64,000 bases of DNA from Streptomyces sp. CB01373 (GTDB taxonomy: Bacteria; Actinomycetota; Actinomycetes; Streptomycetales; Streptomycetaceae): the NCBI RefSeq assembly GCF_002803075.1, contig NZ_NNBK01000005.1, positions 1 through 64,000 of the forward strand, read 5' to 3'. Position numbers and translations under genes: made by a program. This document shows, piece by piece, positions 12,022-19,726 of the stretch (its first letter is position 1; every line of letters begins with the position of its first letter). The notes beneath the pieces are model-generated. The model was not told where the DNA came from and did not search any database. It saw only the letters and a list, made by a program, of their open reading frames with translations.

Positions 12022-13710
12022 TCAGACCCGGGCCGTCGACTTCACACCGCCGCCCGCCGGCTCCTTCGCCTCCTCGGCCGGCTGCTCGTCGCGGGCGGCG
12101 CCGCGCGGCAGCAGCAAGGCCACGGCGAGGGTGCCCACGCCCAGGATCACAGCGCCGACCAGGCTGGTGTGGGCCACCGCGTCGGAGAAGGCCGAGCCGA
12201 CCGCCTCCTTCATCCGCTGGGCGCCCTCGGCGAGCCCTCCGGCCTGCGCCTTGAGCTGCGCGGCCTGCTGCGGGTCGGTCGCGTGGGCGGCCTGAGCCGC
12301 GAGCTTCTGCGCCTTCTCCCCGATGCCCTGGGCGACGGCGTATCCGGCGCCGACCGAGTCCTGCGCGGTGGACAACGCGCCCGCCGGGAGCCCGCTGCCC
12401 GCGGTGGCGTCGGAGAGGTGCTGGGCGTACGAGGTGGACAGCAGGGAGCCGAGGATCGCGATGCCGAGCGAGCCGCCCAGCTCCAGGGAGGTGTCGTTCA
12501 CGGCGCCGCCGACGCCCAGCTCGGACTCCGGGAAGGCGCCCATGATGGCGTCGGTGCAGGGCGAGAGGGCGAGCCCGATCGCCAGGCCCAGGATCACCAG
12601 GGGTGCCACGAGGTCGCCGTAGCCGGACGAGCCGTCCACCCGGGTCAGCAGCGCCAGGGCCGCGGTGCCGCCGACCATGCCCGCGGTCACCGTCCACTTC
12701 ATGCCGACGCGCGGGGTGAGGTACCCGGTCAGCGCCGAGCCGGCGAAGACGGCGCCGGCCAGCGGCAGCATGCGCAGCCCGGTTGCCAGGGCGTCGTAGC
12801 CGAGGACGAACTGGAGGTGCTGGGTGAGGTAGTAGAAGGCGCCGAAGACGGCCAGGAAGAACAGGGCGACGGCCAGGTTGGAGCCGGCGAAGCGGCGCTG
12901 CGTGAAGCGCCGTACGTCGAGGACCGGGCGTGGGTGGCGCAGCTCCCACAGGACGAAGGCCACCAGGCTCACGCCCGCGACCGCGGCCGCGGTGACCGCC
13001 TTGGCGTCCCAGCCGAAGTGCGGACCCTCGATGATCATGTAGACCAGCGAGCCGATCCACACCACCGACAGCAGCCCGCCGACGTAGTCGATCCGGCCGT
13101 GCCGCGCCGCCCTGGAGGGCGGTACGAGGACGAAGGTGCCGACCAGGGCGACGGCGGCGACCGGCACGTTGATCAGGAAGGTCGAGGACCAGCCGTGGTC
13201 CTGGAGCAGCGCGCCGGCGACGAGGGGACCGGCGGCGATGGCGAGGCCGGCGGTGGCCGTCCACAGGGTGATCGCCTTGGCGCGCTCGGCCCGCGGGAAG
13301 GTCGCGGCCAGCAGGGACAGGGTGGCCGGCATGATCAGCGCGGCGCCCACGCCCATCACGGCGCGGGCCGCGATGACGGCCGCCGCGCTGTCGGCGAAGT
13401 AACCGAGGACGGCGCCGCCGCCGAACACGACGAGTCCGAGGGCGAGCGCGCCGCGCCGGCTGTACTTGTCGCCGATCGCGCCGAGCAGCAGCATCAGCGC
13501 CGCGTACGGGACGGTGTAGCCGTCGATGACCCACTGGAGGTCGGCGCTGGACAGGCCGAGGTCCCGGGTCATGTCGGGCGCGGCGACCGTGAGCGCGGTG
13601 TTCGCCATCACGATGATCAGCAGGCTCAGGCAGAGCACGAGGAGCGCCCACCAGCGCCGTGCGTAGGGGCGGTCCATCCTTTCGGCCGGTTCGTTCATGA
13701 CGAGTCGCAT
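12022..13710 (-). CDS. DHA2-type MFS multidrug exporter
   Basis: 562 aa, a 14-helix MFS drug:proton antiporter. The DHA2 pattern is visible: ALTVAAPDM in helix 1, LQWVIDGYTVPYAALMLLLG in helix 2, GAIGDKYSRRGAL in loop 2-3 (motif A), and RAVMGVGAALIMPATLSLL (motif C region). An Ala/Gln-rich extracytoplasmic segment precedes the last helix. ATG 13710 has AAGGAAGG twelve bases upstream; an internal ATG at 13698 is possible. It is divergent from a TetR repressor, and three 18-bp operators fill the shared promoter, so it is almost certainly repressed by that TetR and induced by the pump substrate. Confidence 0.92.
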   Translation of the reverse strand: MRLVMNEPAERMDRPYARRWWALLVLCLSLLIIVMANTALTVAAPDMTRDLGLSSADLQWVIDGYTVPYAALMLLLGAIGDKYSRRGALALGLVVFGGGAVLGYFADSAAAVIAARAVMGVGAALIMPATLSLLAATFPRAERAKAITLWTATAGLAIAAGPLVAGALLQDHGWSSTFLINVPVAAVALVGTFVLVPPSRAARHGRIDYVGGLLSVVWIGSLVYMIIEGPHFGWDAKAVTAAAVAGVSLVAFVLWELRHPRPVLDVRRFTQRRFAGSNLAVALFFLAVFGAFYYLTQHLQFVLGYDALATGLRMLPLAGAVFAGSALTGYLTPRVGMKWTVTAGMVGGTAALALLTRVDGSSGYGDLVAPLVILGLAIGLALSPCTDAIMGAFPESELGVGGAVNDTSLELGGSLGIAILGSLLSTSYAQHLSDATAGSGLPAGALSTAQDSVGAGYAVAQGIGEKAQKLAAQAAHATDPQQAAQLKAQAGGLAEGAQRMKEAVGSAFSDAVAHTSLVGAVILGVGTLAVALLLPRGAARDEQPAEEAKEPAGGGVKSTARV

Positions 13711-13737
13711 GGGCAGGAGTCGCCTTCCTTGGTCTAC

Positions 13738-13801
13738 TTGCACAGCAGAGTGCAATTGCACAACGATGTGCAATGTACGACCCTTGCACAGTGCTGTGCA
13801 A
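13738..13801. promoter_or_regulatory. Three TetR operator palindromes in the divergent efflux-repressor promoter
   Basis: Three 18-bp elements share the arms TTGCAC and GTGCAA: 13738-13755 (TTGCACAGCAGAGTGCAA), 13756-13773 (TTGCACAACGATGTGCAA) and 13784-13801 (TTGCACAGTGCTGTGCAA). The first two abut and the third follows after 10 bp. They lie between the MFS start at 13710 and the tetR start at 13818. Confidence 0.9.
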
Positions 13802-13817
13802 GTCAGGAGAGGGCAGA

Positions 13818-14435
13818 ATGTCAGCCATGACCACGGGTAGCACCAGTCGCGCCGACGTGAACCGGCGCCGGATCCTCGACGTCGCCCTCGCGGAGCTGCT
13901 GCGCGACCCCGACGCGTCCATGGACCAGATCGCGCGCGCGGCCGGTGTCGTACGGCGCACGGTGTACGGCCACTTCCCCAGCCGGGAGGCGCTGATCAGC
14001 ACGCTCGTCGACGAGGCGGTGCTCGCGCTCGCCACCGCGCACGCGGCGGGCCGGGACGGCGTCGCGGACCCGGCGGAGGCCGTGGCGCGGTCGGTGCTGG
14101 CGGTCTGGGAGATCGCCGACCGCTACCGGCTGCTGGTCGCGCTCGCCCAGCGCACGGTGAGCATGGAGGGCATCCGCGAACGCCTCACCCCCGTCCGGGA
14201 GAGCGCCGCGGGACTTCTCCAACGCGGCCTGGACGAGGGCGTCTTCGCCTCTCCCCTGCCCGCGCCCGCCCTGGCGTACGTGAAGGAGCAGATCCTGTTC
14301 GCCCTGATGGAGGCGGTGAACGACGGCCTGCTCGACCCCCGGGAGGCTGGCCGCACGGCCGCGGTGACGGTCCTGACGGCGGCCGGGTTGCCCGCCTCCC
14401 TCGCCGCCGCCCTGGTGGCCAGGATCAGCGACTGA
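13818..14435 (+). CDS. TetR-family repressor of the adjacent MFS pump
   Basis: 205 aa. The N-terminal helix-turn-helix is clear (RRRILDVALAELL then MDQIARAAGVVRRTVYGHFPSREALI). The rest is a helical ligand domain that ends at the ATG-proximal family length. ATG 13818 has AGGAGAGGG upstream; the longer frame from 13773 would run through the operators. It probably binds the three palindromes at 13738-13801 and controls both itself and the divergent DHA2 pump. Confidence 0.92.
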   Translation: MSAMTTGSTSRADVNRRRILDVALAELLRDPDASMDQIARAAGVVRRTVYGHFPSREALISTLVDEAVLALATAHAAGRDGVADPAEAVARSVLAVWEIADRYRLLVALAQRTVSMEGIRERLTPVRESAAGLLQRGLDEGVFASPLPAPALAYVKEQILFALMEAVNDGLLDPREAGRTAAVTVLTAAGLPASLAAALVARISD

Positions 14436-14478
14436 CGCCCGGGAGCACGCTCGCCGGCTGTCCGCCTCGGAACACGAA

Positions 14479-14514
14479 GAGACCCCGCGCCCCCTTGAGG
14501 GGGTGCGGGGTCTC
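14479..14514. terminator. Bidirectional terminator between tetR and the dicarboxylate symporter
   Basis: A 16-bp stem (14479-14494 with 14499-14514, one G-T pair) with loop TTGA lies between the convergent stops at 14435 and 14532. This is a strong factor-independent-like hairpin. Confidence 0.85.
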
Positions 14515-14531
14515 GGTGTCCTGCCGGAGCG

Positions 14532-15905
14532 CTACACCTTGGCCAGTTCGCGCTGCTCGGGGCTCCCGGCGCCGTCGTCGCCGTCGGCGTCGTCCAGCAG
14601 CGTCTTCTCGTCGAAGGGCAGCTCGCCGGCGAGGACGCGCCGGACGCGGTCCTTGTCGACCTCGCCGGTCCAGGTGCCGATCAGCAGGGTGGCGACCGCG
14701 TTGCCCGCGAAGTTGGTCAGGGCGCGGGCCTCGCTCATGAAGCGGTCGATGCCGACGATCAGGCCGACACCGTCGACCAGGGCGGGCTTGTGGGACTGGA
14801 GGGCACCGGCGAGGGTGGCCAGTCCGGCACCGGTGACACCGGCGGCGCCCTTGGACGCGATCATCATGAACAGCAGCAGCGTGATCTGCTGGCCGATGGA
14901 CAGCGGCTGGTCCATCGCGTCGGCGATGAACAGCGAGGCCATGGTCAGGTAGATCATCGTGCCGTCGAGGTTGAAGGAGTAGCCGGTCGGCACGGTGATG
15001 CCGACGACCGGACGGCTCACGCCCAGGTGCTCCATCTTGGCGATGAGCCGGGGCAGCGCGGACTCCGACGACGACGTCGACAGGATCAGCAGGAACTCGC
15101 GGCCCAGGTACTTCAGCAGGTGGAAGATGTTGACGCCGGCCACCAGCCGGGTCAGCGCGCCCAGCACCACCAGCACGAACAGCAGACAGGTGACGTAGAA
15201 GCCGAGCATGATCGCGGCGAGTGCCTTCAGGGCGTCGATGCCGGTCTCGCCGACGACGGCGGCCATGGCGCCGAAGGCGCCGATCGGGGCGGCCCACATG
15301 ATCATGGCGAGCACGCGGAAGACCAGCCGCTGGATGTGCTCCACCCCGCGCAGGACCGGCTCGCCCTTGCGGCCCATGGCCTGGAGCGCGAACCCGACGA
15401 GCAGGGCGACCAGCAGGGTCTGCAGCACCTGGCCCTGGGTGAACGCCGACACGAGCGTGGTCGGGATGATGCCGAGCACGAAGTCGACCGGGCCCTCGCT
15501 CCCGGCCTGCGCCTGCGCCTGGCCGACGCCCTTGACCGCCTCCGTCAGGTGCATCCCGCTGCCCGGGTGCACGATGTTGCCGATCACGAGCCCGATGGCC
15601 AGCGCGACGAACGACATGGCGAGGAAGTAGCCGAGCGCGAGGCCGCCGACCTTGCCGACCTTCGCGGCCTTGCGCACCGAGCCGACGCCGAGCACGATCG
15701 TGCAGAAGATGATCGGCGAGATCATCATCTTGATCAGGTTCACGAAGCCGGTGCCGAGCGGCTTGAGCTCCTTGGCGAAGTCGGGCGCGGCGAACCCGAC
15801 GGCGACGCCGAGGACGACCGCGGCGATCACCGCTATGTACAGATAGTGGGTACGGTCCCGCTTGGCTGCGGGTGCGGCAGGTGCCGTATCGGCTGCGCTG
15901 CTCAA
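14532..15905 (-). CDS. Dicarboxylate/amino acid:cation symporter (DctA/GltP family)
   Basis: 457 aa DAACS-family symporter. Diagnostic parts are visible: MMISPIIFCTIVLGVGS, the Ser-rich hairpin LSTSSSESALPRLI, GYSFNLDGTMIYLTMASLFIA, and the helical hairpin 2 region ASKGAAGVTGAGLATL with SEARALTNFAGNAVATLL. It probably imports C4-dicarboxylates or glutamate with protons or sodium. The start is most likely TTG 15905, six bases after AAGGAGG; upstream ATGs at 15929 and 15935 lack ribosome sites. A CitA/CitB-type two-component system is divergent to it and is the likely regulator, which favours a dicarboxylate or citrate substrate. Confidence 0.9.
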   Translation of the reverse strand: MSSAADTAPAAPAAKRDRTHYLYIAVIAAVVLGVAVGFAAPDFAKELKPLGTGFVNLIKMMISPIIFCTIVLGVGSVRKAAKVGKVGGLALGYFLAMSFVALAIGLVIGNIVHPGSGMHLTEAVKGVGQAQAQAGSEGPVDFVLGIIPTTLVSAFTQGQVLQTLLVALLVGFALQAMGRKGEPVLRGVEHIQRLVFRVLAMIMWAAPIGAFGAMAAVVGETGIDALKALAAIMLGFYVTCLLFVLVVLGALTRLVAGVNIFHLLKYLGREFLLILSTSSSESALPRLIAKMEHLGVSRPVVGITVPTGYSFNLDGTMIYLTMASLFIADAMDQPLSIGQQITLLLFMMIASKGAAGVTGAGLATLAGALQSHKPALVDGVGLIVGIDRFMSEARALTNFAGNAVATLLIGTWTGEVDKDRVRRVLAGELPFDEKTLLDDADGDDGAGSPEQRELAKV

Positions 15906-16021
15906 GGCGGCCCTCCTTGACGACGTCATCGGCATCACCGGCGTGCGGCTCACGTCCGGGCATGGGGGAATGCCGCGACTATCTCCCGTCCTGTGAGGGG
16001 GGTCACGCTTCCGTTCATTAA

Positions 16022-16044
16022 GTTCACGCCACATGGTTCACGCC
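16022..16044. promoter_or_regulatory. Direct repeat GTTCACGCC, candidate CitB-type operator
   Basis: GTTCACGCC occurs at 16022-16030 and again at 16036-16044 (14-bp period) in the 165-bp divergent promoter between the symporter and the sensor kinase. Response regulators bind direct repeats of this kind. There is no direct evidence for which protein binds. Confidence 0.4.
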
Positions 16045-16070
16045 AGAACGAAAGAGGGAGACTTGGCGGC

Positions 16071-17741
16071 ATGCGCATACCCGTCCTCCCCAGACCCCGC
16101 AGCCTGGCGGGCCAGCTGTTCGCCATGCAGGCCGTGCTGCTGGCGCTCGTCGTGGCCGGGTACGCGCTGTTCAGCTACCTCAGCGACCGGGGCCAGGCCG
16201 AGGAGTCGGCCCGCCGGCAGACCACGGCGGTGGCCCGCTCCATCGCCGACGCCCCCTCGGTCCTGACGGCCATCCGGACCTCCGACCCCTCGTCGGAGCT
16301 CCAGCCGTACGCGCTGAGGGTCCAGCAGGACACCGGGGTCGACTTCGTCACGATCATGACCCCGGGTGGCATCCGCTGGACGCACCCGGATCCGGACCAG
16401 ATCGGGCGGCCCTTCCTCGGCAACATCTCCCGCGCCCAGCGCGGCGAGTCCTTCACCGAGACCTACACCGGCACCCTCGGCCCGTCCGTCCGCGCGGTCA
16501 CCCCCGTCGAGGAGAACGGCCGCGTGGTCGGCCTGGTCAGCTCCGGCATCAAGGTGGAGGCGATCAGCGAGCGGGTACGGGAACAGGTCATCGCCCTGTT
16601 CTCGGTCGCGGCCGGGATCCTCGCGCTCGGCGCGATCGCCACGTACGTCATCAACGCGCGTCTGCGCCGCCACACCCACGGCATGAACGCGGCGGAGCTC
16701 AGCCGGATGCACGACTACCACCAGGCCGCCCTGCACGCGGTGCGCGAGGGTCTGCTGATGCTGGACGCACAGCACCGGGTGGCGCTCATCAACGACGGCG
16801 GACGCGAACTGCTGGGCGTGGGACGCCAGGAGGACGTGATGGGCCGGTCGGTGGCGGACCTCGGCCTGCCGGCCCCGCTGACCGGCGCGCTGCTGGCGTC
16901 CGAACCGCGGGTGGACGAGGTGTACCTGACCGACGCGCGCGTGCTGGTGGTCAACACCTCGCCGGTGTCGGGCGGTCAGCGCCGGGGCACGGTGGTGACC
17001 CTGCGGGACGTCACCGAACTCCAGTCGCTGATGGGCGAACTGGACTCGGAGCGCGGCTTCAGCCAGGCGCTGCGCTCCCAGGCGCACGAGGCGGCCAACC
17101 GGCTGCACACGGTGGTGTCGCTGATCGAGCTGGGGCGGGCGGAGGAGGCCGTGGAGTTCGCGACGGCGGAGCTGGAACTGGCGCAGGCGCTGACCGACCA
17201 GGTGGTCACGGCGGTGAGCGAGCCGGTGCTGGCCGCGCTGCTGCTCGGCAAGGCGGCCCAGGCCAACGAGCGCGGCGTGGAGCTGGTGGTGTCCTCGGAC
17301 AGCGGCCTGGACGACGGTCTGCTGCCGCGGAGCCTGCCGCCCCGGGATCTGGTGACGATCCTCGGCAACCTCGTCGACAACGCGGTGGACGCGGCGCAGG
17401 GCGGCATGCCGGCACGGGTGACGGTCACGGCGTGCGCGGAGGACGGCGAACTGGTGCTGCGGGTCGCGGACAACGGGCCGGGCGTGCACCCGGCCCACAC
17501 GGACCGGGTGTTCCAGCACGGCTTCTCCACCAAGCCGACGGGCCCGGGCGGGCGGGGACTGGGCCTGGCGCTGGTGCGGCAGGCGGTACGGCGGCACGAG
17601 GGGACGCTGACGGTGACGGATGCCGAAGGCGGCGGGGCGGTGTTCGAGGCACGCCTGCCCCTGACCCACGGGACGGAGAACCTCGTGACCGGCAGGGCCG
17701 GGTCCTGGGCCGGGCGCGGCCTGCCCGGAGGCGTGGCATGA
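16071..17741 (+). CDS. CitA/DcuS-type sensor histidine kinase
   Basis: 556 aa membrane kinase. A first helix (QAVLLALVVAGYALFSYL) is followed by an extracytoplasmic PASp-like sensor of about 130 residues, a second helix (VIALFSVAAGILALGAIATYVI), a cytoplasmic PAS domain, and the DcuS/CitA-type histidine box SQAHEAANRLHTVVSLIELG. The ATPase domain has NLVDNAVDA, DNGPGV and GRGLGLALV. It probably senses an external carboxylate. ATG 16071 is chosen because the protein begins just before the first helix; GAGGGAG lies about 13 bases upstream. Its stop overlaps the response-regulator start (ATGA), and the symporter gene is divergent. Confidence 0.92.
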   Translation: MRIPVLPRPRSLAGQLFAMQAVLLALVVAGYALFSYLSDRGQAEESARRQTTAVARSIADAPSVLTAIRTSDPSSELQPYALRVQQDTGVDFVTIMTPGGIRWTHPDPDQIGRPFLGNISRAQRGESFTETYTGTLGPSVRAVTPVEENGRVVGLVSSGIKVEAISERVREQVIALFSVAAGILALGAIATYVINARLRRHTHGMNAAELSRMHDYHQAALHAVREGLLMLDAQHRVALINDGGRELLGVGRQEDVMGRSVADLGLPAPLTGALLASEPRVDEVYLTDARVLVVNTSPVSGGQRRGTVVTLRDVTELQSLMGELDSERGFSQALRSQAHEAANRLHTVVSLIELGRAEEAVEFATAELELAQALTDQVVTAVSEPVLAALLLGKAAQANERGVELVVSSDSGLDDGLLPRSLPPRDLVTILGNLVDNAVDAAQGGMPARVTVTACAEDGELVLRVADNGPGVHPAHTDRVFQHGFSTKPTGPGGRGLGLALVRQAVRRHEGTLTVTDAEGGGAVFEARLPLTHGTENLVTGRAGSWAGRGLPGGVA

Positions 17742-18448
17742 CGGACGGCGGGAGCGGGACGCAGCCCATCCGCGTCCTGGTGGTGGAGGACGACCCGGTC
17801 GCGGCCGACGCGCACGTGATGTACGTGGGCCGGGTGCCGGGATTCGTCACGGTCGGCACGGCGCACACGGGCGCCGAGGCCCGGCGGGTCCTGGAGCGCA
17901 CCCCGGTGGACCTGCTGCTCCTCGACCTCCATCTGCCGGACGTGCACGGCCTGAAGCTGGCCCGGTCGCTGCGGGCGGGCGGCCACCACGCGGACGTGAT
18001 CGCGGTGACCTCGGCACGGGACCTCGCGGTGGTGCGCGAAGGGGTCTCGCTGGGGGTGGTCCAGTACGTCCTGAAACCGTTCACCTTCGCCACGCTCCGG
18101 GACCGGCTCGTGCGGTACGCCGAGTTCCGCGCGGCGGTCGGGGAGGTGGGCGGCCAGGACGAGGTGGACCGCGCGATAGCGACCCTGCGCGCCCCGAGCC
18201 CGGCGGCCCTCCCCAAGGGGCTCAGCGCGCCGACACTCCAGCGGGTGACGGACGCGCTGCGCGCGGCGGAGGAAGGGTTCACCGCGGCGGGGGTCGCCGG
18301 GACGGTGGGCATCTCCCGGATCACCGCCCGGCGCTATCTGGAGCACCTGGTGGACGCGGGCCGGGCCGTACGCAGCCCGCTGTACGGGCAGGTCGGCAGG
18401 CCGGAACTGGTGTACCGGTGGACACGGGAGTCCGGCGGGGAGCGGTAG
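17738..18448 (+). CDS. CitB/DcuR-type response regulator
   Basis: 236 aa. The receiver domain has VVEDDP (Asp18/19), phosphoacceptor Asp63 in LLLLDLHLPD, and Lys in VLKPFTF. The C-terminal part has the helix-turn-helix GVAGTVGISRITARRYLEHLV typical of the CitB class, which binds DNA as a dimer. ATG 17738 overlaps the kinase stop by 4 bp, so kinase and regulator are translationally coupled. Likely targets are the divergent symporter promoter and its own operon. Confidence 0.94.
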   Translation: MTDGGSGTQPIRVLVVEDDPVAADAHVMYVGRVPGFVTVGTAHTGAEARRVLERTPVDLLLLDLHLPDVHGLKLARSLRAGGHHADVIAVTSARDLAVVREGVSLGVVQYVLKPFTFATLRDRLVRYAEFRAAVGEVGGQDEVDRAIATLRAPSPAALPKGLSAPTLQRVTDALRAAEEGFTAAGVAGTVGISRITARRYLEHLVDAGRAVRSPLYGQVGRPELVYRWTRESGGER

Positions 18449-18501
18449 GGAGCCTCACCCCCCCCCCGCCCGGACCACCGGCTCCCGGAACGCCTGGACC
18501 G

Positions 18502-19527
18502 CTAAAAGACGGACTCCGTCTCGTCCATGCGGTCCTTGGGGACGGTCTTCAGCTCGGTCACCGCCTGGGCCAGCGGGACCATCACGATGTCGGTGCCGCG
18601 CAGCGAGGTCATGTGGCCGAACTCACCGCGGTGGGCGGCCTCCACCGCGTGCCAGCCGAAGCGGGTGGCGAGGACGCGGTCGTAGGCGGTCGGCACGCCG
18701 CCACGCTGGACGTGGCCGAGGATGACCGGCTTGGCCTCCTTGCCGAGCCGGCTCTCCAGCTCGTACGCCAGCGCCGTGCCGATGCCCTGGAAGCGCTCGT
18801 GGCCGAACTTGTCGATCTCGCCCTTGCCGTAGTCCATGCTGCCCTCGACCGGGTGGGCGCCCTCGGCGACGCAGACCACCGCGAACTTCTTGCCGCGGGC
18901 GAACCGCTCCTCGACCATCTTCACCAGGTCGGCCGGGTCGAAGGGGCGCTCGGGCAGGCAGATGCCGTGGGCGCCGGCCGCCATGCCGGACTCCAGCGCG
19001 ATCCAGCCCGCGTGCCGGCCCATGACCTCCACGACCATCACGCGCTGGTGGGACTCGGCCGTGGTCTTCAGCCGGTCCATGGCCTCGGTGGCCACGCCGA
19101 CGGCCGTGTCGAAGCCGAAGGTGCGGTCGGTGGAGGAGATGTCGTTGTCGATCGTCTTCGGCACGCCCACCACCGGCAGCCCGGCGTCCGACAGCATGCG
19201 CGCCGCGGTCAGCGTGCCCTCGCCGCCGATCGGGATCAGCGCGTCGATGCCGAACCGGTGGATCATGTCCGAGGCGTTCTCGCAGGCCTCGCGGAGCCGG
19301 TCGCGCTCCAGGCGGGAGGAGCCGAGGATGGTGCCGCCGCGGGCGAGGATGCCGCCCACCGCGTTGAGGTCCAGGGTGCGGTAACGGCCGTCGAGCAGGC
19401 CCGCGTAGCCGTCCTCGAAGCCGATGACCTCGTCGCCGTACGCCGTGGCCGCCCGGTGGACGACCGACCGGATCACCGCGTTCAGTCCCGGACAGTCGCC
19501 GCCCGCCGTGAGAACTCCGATACGCAT
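18502..19527 (-). CDS. pfkA: 6-phosphofructokinase
   Basis: 341 aa, the length of known streptomycete PfkA proteins. Motifs: TAGGDCPGLNAVIR at the N-terminus, GGEGT in the phosphoryl-donor site, PKTIDND with the catalytic Asp, and MGRHAGWIA. It phosphorylates fructose 6-phosphate to fructose 1,6-bisphosphate. Gly in GGEGT points to ATP as donor, while Lys in PKTIDND is usually found in pyrophosphate enzymes; this mixed signature is known in actinomycete enzymes that use ATP. ATG 19527 has GCAGGAGA upstream. It is divergent from pta-ackA-pyk. Confidence 0.93.
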   Translation of the reverse strand: MRIGVLTAGGDCPGLNAVIRSVVHRAATAYGDEVIGFEDGYAGLLDGRYRTLDLNAVGGILARGGTILGSSRLERDRLREACENASDMIHRFGIDALIPIGGEGTLTAARMLSDAGLPVVGVPKTIDNDISSTDRTFGFDTAVGVATEAMDRLKTTAESHQRVMVVEVMGRHAGWIALESGMAAGAHGICLPERPFDPADLVKMVEERFARGKKFAVVCVAEGAHPVEGSMDYGKGEIDKFGHERFQGIGTALAYELESRLGKEAKPVILGHVQRGGVPTAYDRVLATRFGWHAVEAAHRGEFGHMTSLRGTDIVMVPLAQAVTELKTVPKDRMDETESVF

Positions 19528-19648
19528 GCTGCTGTGTCTCCTGCTCGCTGTTGACACCGGTGATCCCGTCCGATTGTTTCATGTCCGGGGGACGGCCATG
19601 GCCTGACGGGCGCCATAGCTACCGGCAGGGGTACTGTCAAGGGGATTC

Positions 19649-19672
19649 CGCTCACCCCGGTGGGCGTTTTTT
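19649..19672 (+). terminator. Terminator-like hairpin in the pta leader
   Basis: A 7-bp stem (19649-19655 with 19660-19666, one G-T pair) with loop CCCG is followed directly by six T (19667-19672). It ends 54 bp before the pta GTG. Six consecutive T are rare in this genome, so this is the most bacterial-textbook terminator in the window. It could be an attenuator of pta-ackA or end a short upstream transcript. Confidence 0.6.
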
Positions 19673-19726
19673 GCAGGACGCCATCCCCGGCCGACGAGTG
19701 ATCCCCCGAGGAAACGGAGAGCCCGC

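Noticed and set aside
15905..16034. 500-aa version of the symporter from 16034
   Set aside because: The extra residues are Arg/Pro-rich, and AAGGAGG sits correctly before TTG 15905, in the divergent promoter.
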